A model generated the notes under the pieces. The model worked only from the letters and a program-made list of their open reading frames with translations, did not search any database and was not told the origin of the DNA. From NCBI RefSeq assembly GCF_009760915.1, contig NZ_VIDQ01000040.1, positions 1 through 62,822 on the forward strand: a DNA stretch of 62,822 nt, in the 5' to 3' direction. The position numbers and the translations under genes were made by a program. Every line of letters starts with the position of its first letter. Positions within the stretch are counted from its first letter, which is position 1. Below, one piece after another: positions 43,811 through 52,137 of the stretch. The stretch is from Azohydromonas aeria. GTDB taxonomy: Bacteria > Pseudomonadota > Gammaproteobacteria > Burkholderiales > Burkholderiaceae_C.

Positions 43811-44898
43811 GGTGCGGCGCCGCGCTGGCCGGCGCTACGCTGGCATGGGGGCTGGGCGGCTGTGTCACGGCGCCGCCCACGGCGTTGGCGCCGCCTCCGG
43901 TGCGTGCGCTGCAGGCCCCGGCTCCGCCGCCGCCGCCCGTGCGCGCGGTCAAGCCGCCGGCGCCGCGCGCCACGGCGGGCCAGGTGCTGGCGCGCAGCGA
44001 GCGCTTCGTGATCTACGCGCCCGCGGCCGGCGAGACGCTGCGCGCCGTGGCCGCGCGCTTCCTGGGCAGCGAGGATGCGGCCTGGTCCATCGCCGAGCTC
44101 AACGGCGTGGAGCAGGCCGAAGCCGGCCGCGCGCTGGCGCTGCCGCTGCAGGCGCCGAACCCGCTGGGCGTGCGCGCCGACGGCTACCAGACCGTGCCCA
44201 TCCTCTGCTACCACCGCTTCGGCCCGGGCAGCGGCAAGATGGTCGTCTCCAGCGCCAGCTTTGCCGCGCAGCTTGACTGGCTGCAGCGCAACGACTACCA
44301 CGTCATCCGGCTGGGCCAGCTCGTCGACTACCTCGAAGGCCGCGCGGCGCTGCCGCGGCGCTCCGTGGTCATCACCATCGACGACGGCTATGCCTCGGTG
44401 TACCGGCACGCTTTCCCGCTGCTGCGCCAGCGCGGCCTGCCGGTCACGCTGTTCGTCTACACGGACTTCATCGGCAGCGGCGGCGAGGCGCTGTCCTGGT
44501 CGCAACTGGCGGAGATGGCCGGCTCAGGGCTGGTGGACGTGCAGGCCCATTCCAAGTCGCACCGCAACCTGATCGATCGCCCCACCGGCCAGAGCGAGGA
44601 GGCTTACCGCCGCGTACTGGAGCAGGAAGCGCGCGTACCGCGCGAGCTGCTGGAGCGGCGGCTGCCGGTGCAGGTGCGCCACTACGCGCTGCCCTACGGT
44701 GACGCCAATGAAGCGGTGCTGGAGGTGCTCTCGCGCCAGCAGTACCGGCTGGCGGTGACGGTGAACCCGGGCGGCAACGCCTTCTTTGCCCAACCGCTGA
44801 TGCTGCGCCGCACCATGATCTTCGGCGACCACGACCTGGACGACTTCAGGGCCAAGTTGCAGGTCAGCCGGCCTTTGCCCGCTGCGGGGGCGCCATGA
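43807..44898 (+). CDS. LysM polysaccharide deacetylase lipoprotein
   Basis: Exported lipoprotein, 363 residues, starting at GTG 43807 (lipobox LGGC). A Pro-rich linker leads to a LysM-like domain (RFVIYAPAAGETLRAVAARF) and a NodB-type deacetylase domain. That domain has YHRFGPG, the metal Asp pair in TIDDGY, the His pair in QAHSKSHRNL and ALPYGDAN. It could remove acetyl groups from peptidoglycan or another envelope glycan. GTGA overlap with the kinase and ATGA overlap with the next gene place it firmly in a T6SS operon, which is unusual. Confidence 0.88.
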   Translation: MRCGAALAGATLAWGLGGCVTAPPTALAPPPVRALQAPAPPPPPVRAVKPPAPRATAGQVLARSERFVIYAPAAGETLRAVAARFLGSEDAAWSIAELNGVEQAEAGRALALPLQAPNPLGVRADGYQTVPILCYHRFGPGSGKMVVSSASFAAQLDWLQRNDYHVIRLGQLVDYLEGRAALPRRSVVITIDDGYASVYRHAFPLLRQRGLPVTLFVYTDFIGSGGEALSWSQLAEMAGSGLVDVQAHSKSHRNLIDRPTGQSEEAYRRVLEQEARVPRELLERRLPVQVRHYALPYGDANEAVLEVLSRQQYRLAVTVNPGGNAFFAQPLMLRRTMIFGDHDLDDFRAKLQVSRPLPAAGAP

Positions 44899-45905
44899 GC
44901 ATGACGGCCTGGCGGCGACTCAAGGCGACAGCACGGCACCCCATGGCCGTGGCCAGCTGTGCTGTGCTGCTGGCCGGCTGCGCGGGCGTGTCCGCACCGC
45001 CGAGCGACGCACCGCCCGTCGCGGTGCCGGCGCTCCGGCCCGCCGTGCTGCCTGCCGAGGCCTTCGAGCGGCGCCAGCGGGAGGCCGCCGCGCTGGCCGA
45101 GGAGCAGGGCCGCCTGGCCGACGCGGCACTGGCTTGGGAGCTGCTCGCGCTGCTGCGGCCGGAGGTGGAGGAGTACCGCACGCGGCTGGAGGCGATGCGC
45201 CGGCGCATCGAAGCCGAGGCGGAGCAGCGCCTGCAGCGCGCCGCGCAGGCACGCCAGCGCGGCGACCTGGACGCAGCGGCCGCGCAGTACCTGGCAGCGC
45301 TGGCGGTGAAGCCTGACGACCTCCGCGCCGCCGAGGCGCTGCGCGGTATCGAGCGCGAGCGCAACCGGCGGTTGTACCTGGGCCGCTACTCGCGCTACAC
45401 GATCACGCGCCGCGCCAACCTGGAGGCGGAGATGATCAACGCGCGCACGGCTCGTGATCCGCAGGCCGGCACGCGCACCACCATCGCCGACGGCAGCGTG
45501 GTGGGGTCCGCACCGGATGCTGTCGGGCGCCCGCTGCGCGCCGCGCGGCCGGAACGCCTCGGCCACCCGAAGCGCAGCCAGCGGGAGGCGCACGCTGCCG
45601 TATCCGGGCGCAACGAGCTTGAGCACGCCTCGATGCTCATGGCGCAGGGCCAGATTGCCGATGCGCAGGCGATGCTGGAGGCCAGCGTGGCCGCCGATCC
45701 GCACGACGCCGCCAGCCGGCTGATGCTGGCCGAGGTGTACTACCAGCACGGCGAGCGGCTGGCGATGCATGACCGCGCCGCGGCCATCGCGGCGTTGGAG
45801 AAGAGCGTCAAGGCGGACGCGACACACCCGAGGGCGCAGGCACGGCTGAAGCAATTGCGGGCGTCACGGGTTGCAGGCGAGGGGGCGCTGGACGATCCGC
45901 GTTGA
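44895..45905 (+). CDS. TPR-type lipoprotein of T6SS locus
   Basis: Lipoprotein of 336 residues (VLLAGC lipobox). An N-terminal helical block with TPR-like pairs (AALAEEQGRLADAALAWELL and AQARQRGDLDAAAAQYLAAL) and a C-terminal TPR block (ASMLMAQGQIADAQAML). A basic linker lies between. Overlaps the deacetylase by ATGA. Probably a scaffold in the periplasm or at the outer membrane. Not a TssJ, which is present elsewhere. The 210 bp after it, converging with the LysM gene, show nothing I can name. Confidence 0.8.
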   Translation: MSMTAWRRLKATARHPMAVASCAVLLAGCAGVSAPPSDAPPVAVPALRPAVLPAEAFERRQREAAALAEEQGRLADAALAWELLALLRPEVEEYRTRLEAMRRRIEAEAEQRLQRAAQARQRGDLDAAAAQYLAALAVKPDDLRAAEALRGIERERNRRLYLGRYSRYTITRRANLEAEMINARTARDPQAGTRTTIADGSVVGSAPDAVGRPLRAARPERLGHPKRSQREAHAAVSGRNELEHASMLMAQGQIADAQAMLEASVAADPHDAASRLMLAEVYYQHGERLAMHDRAAAIAALEKSVKADATHPRAQARLKQLRASRVAGEGALDDPR

Positions 45906-46115
45906 GAGGGCGCGCAAGGACGGCGGGCCCGGGACGTCATGCACATCCCACTGGCTTTCGGCTGCCGTGGCGGCGATCCGAAACGCTTCCGCACACCGGG
46001 CCGCTTCCATCTCCTCTCCGGCTGGAGCGCGCGGGGGAAAGGCTGGCACGCCGAGCGTTTCGCGGCGGCACTCCGAAGTTCGAGTCAGGTGGGTATCTCC
46101 CGGCCCGCCGGTGCC

Positions 46116-47177
46116 TCACTTCAGCGCTTCCACTTTCCGCTTCAGGTCCACGGCGCGCTGCCTCTCCAGCCGGGCGGTGTCGTTGCCCGGGTCGAGTTGC
46201 AGCACGCGGTCCCAATGGCGGATGGCGCCGTCCAGGTCCTGGCGGGCGAAATCGCCGCGCGCGTTCGCGGCGTAGCGTGCGGCCAGCCGCTTGTTCAGCG
46301 CCGCCAGCCGGGCGGCCGGGGCGGAGCCGGCGTCCAGGCCCGTGGCACGCCGCGATTCCGACAGCGCCCGCTCCAGTTCGCCGGCGCGCTCCGCCGCCTC
46401 GGCGCTGGTCAGCGCCCGTTCTGCCACGGAGGGCTCCGGCGCCGCCGTGGGCAGCGGCAACGGCGTGGTTGCCGGTGCAACCACGGGCACGGGCAACGGC
46501 GCAGGTGCGGGGGCGGGCACGGGTGCAACGGCGGTGGCGGGTGCCTTCCTGGGCGACTCCGTCATCTCGGTCCGGGCCGGCACGCGCGGCTCGCGCGCAT
46601 CGCGCTCGCGTTCGCGCTCTCGGGCCTCGCGTTCCGCCAATGCCGGACCCTTGCCGGGCACGCGCAGCGACTGGCCGCTGGAGAGCTGGCGCGGCACCTT
46701 GAGGTCGTTGAAGCGCGCCAGTGCGTAGAACAGGAACTTGTCGCCCATGAAGCGCTCGGCGATGCTGGACAGCGAGTCGCCGGGCCGCACGGTGTAGCTG
46801 AAGCTCTCGCGTGGCGCGATCACGGGCTCGTTGATCTGGCGAAGCAGGCTCAGTGCCAGCCGGCTCTGCGGGTCCAGCACCAGCGCGCGTTGCAGCTCGG
46901 CGCGGGCCTGCTCCTCCTGGCCGGCTTCCAGCGTGACGACGGCCGCGAGCGCCATCTTGTGCGCCTGTTGTTGCGCCGCGGGCGAGGCCGGGCCGGGGGC
47001 GGGCGGCGTGGCGGAGGCGGAGTCGCGTGGCGGCGGCGCTTCGGAAGGCGCCGAGATGGTTGCGGGCGGAACCGCTGCCGCTTCGGGCTGGGACGGCGGC
47101 TTGGTGGCGCAGGCACCCAGTGCCGCGGCCACGGCGCACAGCGCGCCGCAGCGCGCACGCAAAGTGAAGCTGTTCAT
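46116..47177 (-). CDS. LysM/TPR lipoprotein of T6SS locus
   Basis: Lipoprotein of 353 residues with a lipobox (ALGAC). It has TPR-like helices (LEAGQEEQARAELQRALVLD), a LysM domain (FSYTVRPGDSLSSIAERFMG) and a charged Arg/Glu stretch (EREARERERERDAREPR). A Pro/Val-rich linker and a C-terminal TPR pair complete it. It should bind peptidoglycan in the periplasm. Its start is 113 bp from the divergent TIGR02270 gene, with a common element between. It parallels the LysM deacetylase and TPR lipoprotein nearby, suggesting a wall-linked complex. Confidence 0.83.
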   Translation of the reverse strand: MNSFTLRARCGALCAVAAALGACATKPPSQPEAAAVPPATISAPSEAPPPRDSASATPPAPGPASPAAQQQAHKMALAAVVTLEAGQEEQARAELQRALVLDPQSRLALSLLRQINEPVIAPRESFSYTVRPGDSLSSIAERFMGDKFLFYALARFNDLKVPRQLSSGQSLRVPGKGPALAEREARERERERDAREPRVPARTEMTESPRKAPATAVAPVPAPAPAPLPVPVVAPATTPLPLPTAAPEPSVAERALTSAEAAERAGELERALSESRRATGLDAGSAPAARLAALNKRLAARYAANARGDFARQDLDGAIRHWDRVLQLDPGNDTARLERQRAVDLKRKVEALK

Positions 47178-47249
47178 GGCAGGGCCCTGTCCCGGCTCGG
47201 TCCAGTAAGCGGTGCCAGGCAGTGTGCGCCAGCAGCCTCCGCAGGCCGT

Positions 47250-47266
47250 GTGACTAAGGTTGGTTG
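47250..47266 (+). promoter_or_regulatory. T6SS common element, TIGR02270 copy
   Basis: GTGACTAAGGTTGGTTG, 41 bp before the TIGR02270 start. The two central T bases are A here, but the ends GTGACT and GGT/GTTG agree with the consensus. Confidence 0.5.
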
Positions 47267-47290
47267 TGCCGCGCGGGGCCTCTTCGAAGC

Positions 47291-48553
47291 ATGGGTGCGA
47301 TGCAAGGCTTGGAGCGCCCGCCCATACCTGCCGTGGTGCAGCAGCACGCGCAGGACTGCGCCCACCTGCGCCACGTGCGGTCGGTGCTGGTGCGCGCACC
47401 GCACGTGCGGCTGCGTCACCTGCGGCGCCTGGACGAGCGCATCGCCGCGCACCTGGACGGCCTGGTCGTGGCCGGTGCCTACGGCCGCGCCCTGTGCACG
47501 GCCGCGCTGGCCAGCCCCGGTGCCGGCGAGGTGTTCGCCGTCGCGGTGCTGGCGCTGAACGGCCAGGACCGGCCGGCGCTGCAGCGGCTGCTGGCGCTGG
47601 CCGCGGAGCTGCCGTCAGCACGGCGCGGCCTGCTGTCCGCGCTGGGCTGGCTTCCGGCCACGGCGCTGCAGGGCACGGTGCAGGCACTGCTGAGCGCGGT
47701 CAATCCGGCATGGCGTGCGCTCGGCCTGGCCGCCTGCCGTCTGCATCGCACCGACCCGGGCGCTGCGCTGGAATCGGCCCTGGCCGCCGACGTGCCGCTG
47801 CGCGCCGAGGCGCTGCGCACGGCGGGGGCGCTGGGCCGCACCGATCTGCGGGACCACGCCCTGGCCGCCCTGGACGGCGAGATCGCTGATCAAGCCGCCT
47901 GGACGGCCTGCCTGCTGGGCGACCGCGATGCGTCGCTGCGCCACTTGGCGCTTCGGGCCCAGGACGACGGTCCGGATGCCGAAGCCGCGTTGGCGCTGTT
48001 GTTGCGGGCGGCACCTTTCACCGACGCGCAGGGTGCCGTCGCCGCGCTGTCGCAGCGCGTCAGGCAGGCGCCGGCGCTGCGGCGGCAACTGGTGCGCGCC
48101 ATCGGCGTGCTGGGCGACGCACAGCATGTGCCGTGGCTGATCGCGCTGATGGACGACCTGCGCTTCGCACGCCTGGCCGGCGAGTCCTTCTCGCTGATCA
48201 CCGGCGCCGATCTGGCCGCGCTGGACCTGGAACGCAAGCCCCCCGCGCGCCTCAACGGGCCGTCCGACGACCCCGAGGACGAGAACGTGGCGCTTGACGA
48301 GGACGAGGGCCTGCCCTGGCCCGAGCGGGAGAAGGTGCAACGCTGGTGGCAGGCGCGGGCGATGAACGTGCCGGCCGGGGTGCGCCTGTTCATGGGCGCA
48401 CCGACCTCGGCGTCCCAGGCTGCGCAGGTGCTGCGTGAGGGCACGCAGCGCCAGCGCCTGCTTGCAGCGCGTGAGCAGGCGCTGCTGCAACCGGGGCGAC
48501 CGCTGTTCGACGTGCACGCGCCCGCGTGGCGCCAGCAGCGGCTGCTGGCCTGA
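47291..48553 (+). CDS. TIGR02270 family T6SS-associated HEAT-repeat protein
   Basis: A 420-residue soluble, helix-rich protein. The blocks RHVRSVLVRAPHVRLRHLRR, DERIAAHLDGLVVAG and FTDAQGAVAALSQ match what I know of the TIGR02270 family, which occurs only near T6SS genes. The repeats look like HEAT units (for example RHLALRAQDDGPDAEAALAL). The C-terminus has WPEREKVQRWW. Role unknown. ATG 47291 (MGAMQGL) is the most family-like start. A small membrane gene follows by 12 bp. Confidence 0.82.
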   Translation: MGAMQGLERPPIPAVVQQHAQDCAHLRHVRSVLVRAPHVRLRHLRRLDERIAAHLDGLVVAGAYGRALCTAALASPGAGEVFAVAVLALNGQDRPALQRLLALAAELPSARRGLLSALGWLPATALQGTVQALLSAVNPAWRALGLAACRLHRTDPGAALESALAADVPLRAEALRTAGALGRTDLRDHALAALDGEIADQAAWTACLLGDRDASLRHLALRAQDDGPDAEAALALLLRAAPFTDAQGAVAALSQRVRQAPALRRQLVRAIGVLGDAQHVPWLIALMDDLRFARLAGESFSLITGADLAALDLERKPPARLNGPSDDPEDENVALDEDEGLPWPEREKVQRWWQARAMNVPAGVRLFMGAPTSASQAAQVLREGTQRQRLLAAREQALLQPGRPLFDVHAPAWRQQRLLA

Positions 48554-48565
48554 GGCCTGACGCGC

Positions 48566-48730
48566 ATGGCGCCGCGGGTGTTGTTCCCCCTGCTGGCCCT
48601 GGGCTTCGTCGTGGCGGCGGCCTGGCGCTGGGGCCATGTGCGACGCATGGATCCCGCGGCGTGGACGTGGGCGCTGTTGGCGCTGCTGTTCGCCGTGGCT
48701 GCCGTGGCTGCGGCGCTGCGCGCGGCGTAG
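48566..48730 (+). CDS. small two-helix membrane protein
   Basis: A 54-residue open frame (ATG 48566, stop TAG) encoding two hydrophobic helices: VLFPLLALGFVVAAAW and WTWALLALLFAVAAVAAAL, split by a short basic turn (RWGHVRRMD). It is 12 bp after the TIGR02270 gene on the same strand. No family known, and no clear ribosome site, so the call rests on the helix-turn-helix hydrophobic pattern and position. Confidence 0.5.
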   Translation: MAPRVLFPLLALGFVVAAAWRWGHVRRMDPAAWTWALLALLFAVAAVAAALRAA

Positions 48731-48746
48731 GGGATGCCGCGCGCTC

Positions 48747-48763
48747 GTGACTTTCGGCCATTG
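48747..48763 (+). promoter_or_regulatory. T6SS common element, tagH copy
   Basis: GTGACTTTCGGCCATTG, 82 bp before the tagH start. All but one position agree with the consensus (G for T after the S-G pair). Confidence 0.6.
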
Positions 48764-48828
48764 ATGACCCCCGCCACGCGGGAAACCATGGTTTCCACAG
48801 TCCCGCCACTCCGAACCTGCCAGCTGCC

Positions 48829-50424
48829 ATGAGCCTGACCTTGCGCGCGGTGTCGCTCGACGACCAGCCGCTGTCGCGCCCCCTTGCGGCGCGCTTCGGG
48901 CACGAGGGCGGCACCATCGGCCGTGCCGACCACAACACGCTGGCACTGCCCGACCCCGAGCGCCACATCTCGCGCCAGCAGGCGCAGGTCAGCCGCACGC
49001 CCGCCGGCTTCGTCATCACCAACATTGGCAGTGCCAACCCGATCACCGTGCGCGGCCAGACGCTGCTGCAGGGCCAGTCCGCGCCGCTGCTGCACCACGC
49101 CCAGGTCCGCATTGGCGGCTACCTGCTTGAAGCCGCCGAGGACGAGTCCGATGCCGAGGCCACGGCACTCATCCCCGTGTCCGCGCTGCGCACCGGGGAT
49201 CCGACGCCGACGCCGGCCGGCGCGCGGGTGGCCGACGCGGCGGCTCCGGTGCCGCTGGACGAGCACGAGCAAAACGCACCCATGCCGCTCCCGATCGAGT
49301 GCGCGCTCAACCAGCGCCTGTCGGCTGACAATCCCTTCGCCGAGCTGTTCGGCCCCGCCGATGCCGCACCGGCCTTCTCGCCCGATGCCGCAGCCGCGCG
49401 CTCGCCGCGGCTGCCCGACGATTTCGACCCCTTTGCGCCGCGGCCCGCGTGCACGCCGCCGTCCGCGCCGCCGCTGGCGCCGGCTGGTGCCGGCGTGTTC
49501 GACGACCTCATCCCTGGAGCAACCCCGCGCTCGATCGACGAAGCCTTCGAATTGCGAGACGGGCGCGAGCGGCTGCGCGACTTCGAAGCCGGCCTGGGCC
49601 AGCCGCTGGGCGACCCGCCGGCCGGCGCGGCGGCGCATGCCGATCCTTTGGCGCTGTTCAGCGCCGCCCCGGGTGTCGCGCCGCCCGGGCCCACGCTGCC
49701 CGATGCCACGTCAGAGTTGCGTGCAGCATTCCGGCCGCCGCCGCTGGCGGCCGTGCCGGTGGCGCCGACAGCGCCGCAGGCACCCGCGGGGGTGCCCGCC
49801 GTGGCGCGGCGGCCTGCGCCGGCGGACGAGGCGGAGCTGTGGAAAGCCTTCTGCGAGGGCGCCGGCGTGACGCTCGATCTGCCCCAGGGGCCGACCCCGG
49901 CGCTGTTGCGCACGGCCGGCGCGCTGCTGCGCAACGCCGTGGGCGGGACGCTGGAGTTGATGTGCGTGCGCGCCACCATCAAGCAGGAACTGCATGCCGA
50001 CGTGACCGTGATTCAGTCCCGCAACAACAACCCCCTGAAGTTCTCCCCGGATGCGCAATCGGCGCTGGAGCAACTGCTGCAGCCGCCCCTGCGTGGCTTC
50101 CTGGATGGACCGGCGGCGATGGCCGACGCGATGGAAGACCTGGTCGGCCATGCCATCGGCACCATGGCCGGCACGCGCGCAGCGCTCGAAGGCGTGCTCG
50201 GCCGCTTCGCGCCGCAGGCACTGGAAGGCAAGCTCAGCGGGCCCAGCATGTTGCAAAGCCTGCTGCCCATGAGCCGCAAGGCCCGTCTCTGGGAACTGTA
50301 CCTGCAGCATTTCGAGTCCATCCGCGACGAGGCGCAGGAGGACTTCGACACGCTGTTCGGCAAGGCCTTCCTGGCCGCCTACGAGCAGCAGATGCAGCGG
50401 CTGCGCCAGACGCGCAACGGCTGA
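48829..50424 (+). CDS. tagH: T6SS FHA-domain protein TagH
   Basis: FHA-domain scaffold, 531 residues. The phosphothreonine-binding domain (about 20-95) has GTIGRADHNTLALPD, HISRQQAQV and SANPITVRG. A long Pro/Ala-rich linker follows. The C-terminal TagH domain (about 340-525) includes LWKAFCEGAGV, the block NNNPLKFSPDAQSALEQLL and FDTLFGKAFLAAYEQQMQRL. It is the classical target of T6SS threonine kinase PpkA and of phosphatase PppA, whose gene starts 11 bp on. Confidence 0.92.
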   Translation: MSLTLRAVSLDDQPLSRPLAARFGHEGGTIGRADHNTLALPDPERHISRQQAQVSRTPAGFVITNIGSANPITVRGQTLLQGQSAPLLHHAQVRIGGYLLEAAEDESDAEATALIPVSALRTGDPTPTPAGARVADAAAPVPLDEHEQNAPMPLPIECALNQRLSADNPFAELFGPADAAPAFSPDAAAARSPRLPDDFDPFAPRPACTPPSAPPLAPAGAGVFDDLIPGATPRSIDEAFELRDGRERLRDFEAGLGQPLGDPPAGAAAHADPLALFSAAPGVAPPGPTLPDATSELRAAFRPPPLAAVPVAPTAPQAPAGVPAVARRPAPADEAELWKAFCEGAGVTLDLPQGPTPALLRTAGALLRNAVGGTLELMCVRATIKQELHADVTVIQSRNNNPLKFSPDAQSALEQLLQPPLRGFLDGPAAMADAMEDLVGHAIGTMAGTRAALEGVLGRFAPQALEGKLSGPSMLQSLLPMSRKARLWELYLQHFESIRDEAQEDFDTLFGKAFLAAYEQQMQRLRQTRNG

Positions 50425-50435
50425 ACGCACCAGCG

Positions 50436-51179
50436 ATGGAAGCCATCGACATCGCCGGCTGCAGTTACGCCGGCGCGCGCAAGCGCAACGAGGACGATTG
50501 GCGCGGCGGCGGCGCCGGTGCCCGCGCCTGGGCCGTGCTGGCTGACGGCGCCGGCGGACACCGCGACGGCCGCGAGGCGGCGCGCTGCGTGGTGGAGCAG
50601 GTCCAGGCCGCGCTGGCGGCCGAGGGCGCCGTGTTCGTGCCGGACACGCTGTCGTGGGCCGTCTCCGCGGCGCATGCCGCGCTGTGCGAGGCACAGCCCG
50701 GCGCCAGGGGCGTGGAGCGCATGCACGCCACGGTGGTGGCGTTGTGGCTGGATCTCGAAGGCGCGCGCGCGCTGTGGTCGCACGTGGGTGACTCGCGCCT
50801 GTACCGCGTGCGCCGCGGCGACGCGGCGCTGCTTACGCGCGACGACAGCGTGGTGCAGCAGTTGCTCGATGCCGGGCTGCTTACCGAGCGCCAGGCGCTG
50901 TCGCACCCGCACCGCAACCAGTTGCTGGCCGCGCTGGGCATGCCCGAAGCAGTGCAGCCTCACACGCTGGCCGAGCCCGAGGCGGTGGAGACCGGGGATG
51001 TCTTCCTGCTGTGCAGCGATGGCTGGTGGGGCGCGCTGGAGCTGCGCGACATCGCGGCGGCGCTGGAGTCCGCCGCCGGCGTGCAGGCTTGGCTGGCGGC
51101 AATGTGCGCGCGCATCGAAGCCCGGGCCGTGACGGCGCAGGACAACTTCAGTGCGGTGGGCGTGGCGTTCCGGCGCTGA
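50436..51179 (+). CDS. pppA: PP2C-type phosphatase (PppA-like)
   Basis: A 247-residue PP2C/Stp1 serine/threonine phosphatase. It has metal-binding RKRNEDDW and ADGAGGHRDG near the start, WSHVGDSRLYRVR, FLLCSDGWWG and DNFSAVGV at the end. It should dephosphorylate TagH and so switch off the kinase-driven T6SS activation. Co-oriented with tagH and 11 bp apart. No signal or spans, so cytoplasmic. Confidence 0.92.
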   Translation: MEAIDIAGCSYAGARKRNEDDWRGGGAGARAWAVLADGAGGHRDGREAARCVVEQVQAALAAEGAVFVPDTLSWAVSAAHAALCEAQPGARGVERMHATVVALWLDLEGARALWSHVGDSRLYRVRRGDAALLTRDDSVVQQLLDAGLLTERQALSHPHRNQLLAALGMPEAVQPHTLAEPEAVETGDVFLLCSDGWWGALELRDIAAALESAAGVQAWLAAMCARIEARAVTAQDNFSAVGVAFRR

Positions 51180-51432
51180 CGTGTGTGCCCGATGCTTGCG
51201 CAGCTGGGGCTCGGGCTGCCGCAGGCACGGCCAGGGCGATTCTTCTCGGCAGCGGGTGGTCCCCGAGACCGCCGGCGACGGCTGGCTCCGTGCCGAATTC
51301 GCACCGCGGAGCGCTGGTTTCTATCGTGTAAGTGTCGTGGCCGAATCGTTGAGAACCGCGCCGGACGACTTGGTGGTCATACCGGCTGAAGCGTCGTGAT
51401 CGGTCGGAACCTGGGTTCCCCAAGGAAGCTGT
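51180..51432. other. intergenic region without identifiable gene
   Basis: 253 bp between the converging pppA and tagF ends. No open frame with credible coding features, no clear terminator hairpin, and no repeat found. Composition is less GC-rich than the flanks. Confidence 0.6.
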
Positions 51433-52137
51433 TCAGAAACTCACGATGCCCGGCTGTCCTGGCGACGTGATCCAGTTGTCGTCCAGGAGCAACCCACTCC
51501 ATTCCTCGCTCCTGGGCAGTCCCCGGCTCACTTTCACCAGCAGGGCACCATCGCCTTGCGCACCGCGCCACCACAGGCTGCAGCCCGACAGCCGCGCTTG
51601 CGCTTCCCGCAGCGCCAACGCCAGCGCCCACTCGCCCAGTGAACACGGCGGCGCCGGCGGCATGCGCGGCACCGGCCAGGGCGGCAGCGTCTGCAGCGCG
51701 GCCTCGAAGCTTTCCACCGAGGCCCGCGCGCCCAGCGTGTGCAGCGCCGCCTGCGCCACGGCCTCGTACCAAGCCTCCAGGTGTTCCAGCGCCGGTCGGT
51801 CCGCGGGCGGCTGCGCCCGCGCCTGGACCACCAGCAGCGGGAAATAGCGCCCCACGGCGTCGCAGCTGGGCATGAGCACACCGAACCACCAGGACGGTCC
51901 CTGCACGCCCGGCGCCCAGGCAAAGCGCAGCAGCGGCGCGGTCAGATAGATCTCCAGCCAGCGCGTGCCCAGCCGCTCCTGCCCGGCCCGCATGCCCGCG
52001 GACAGCCAGGCGTCACAAGCGTCGCTGACTTCGGGCGCCAGGCGCCGCCGCGCGAAGTCCCCCAGCGCGGCGAGCTTGCCGTACCAGCCGGGGGCCCCGG
52101 CGCTGCCGGCGTCGTCGAGGGGCGCGGCCAGCGCCAT
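51433..52137 (-). CDS. tagF: T6SS regulator TagF (ImpM family)
   Basis: TagF/ImpM domain protein, 234 residues. Typical segments are GWYGKLAALGDFARRRL, the SDACDAWLSAGMRAGQERLG helix, WWFGVLMPSCDAVGRYFPL and the C-terminal WSGLLLDD. In other T6SS, TagF restrains assembly after translation in the same pathway as TagH and PpkA. The start overlaps the tssM stop (TGATG). Last gene of the tssJKLM-tagF operon. Confidence 0.93.
   Translation of the reverse strand: MALAAPLDDAGSAGAPGWYGKLAALGDFARRRLAPEVSDACDAWLSAGMRAGQERLGTRWLEIYLTAPLLRFAWAPGVQGPSWWFGVLMPSCDAVGRYFPLLVVQARAQPPADRPALEHLEAWYEAVAQAALHTLGARASVESFEAALQTLPPWPVPRMPPAPPCSLGEWALALALREAQARLSGCSLWWRGAQGDGALLVKVSRGLPRSEEWSGLLLDDNWITSPGQPGIVSF

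Noticed and set aside
51183..51389. Small open frame in the gap after pppA
   Set aside because: Arg/Gly-rich with no ribosome site or fold-like pattern.
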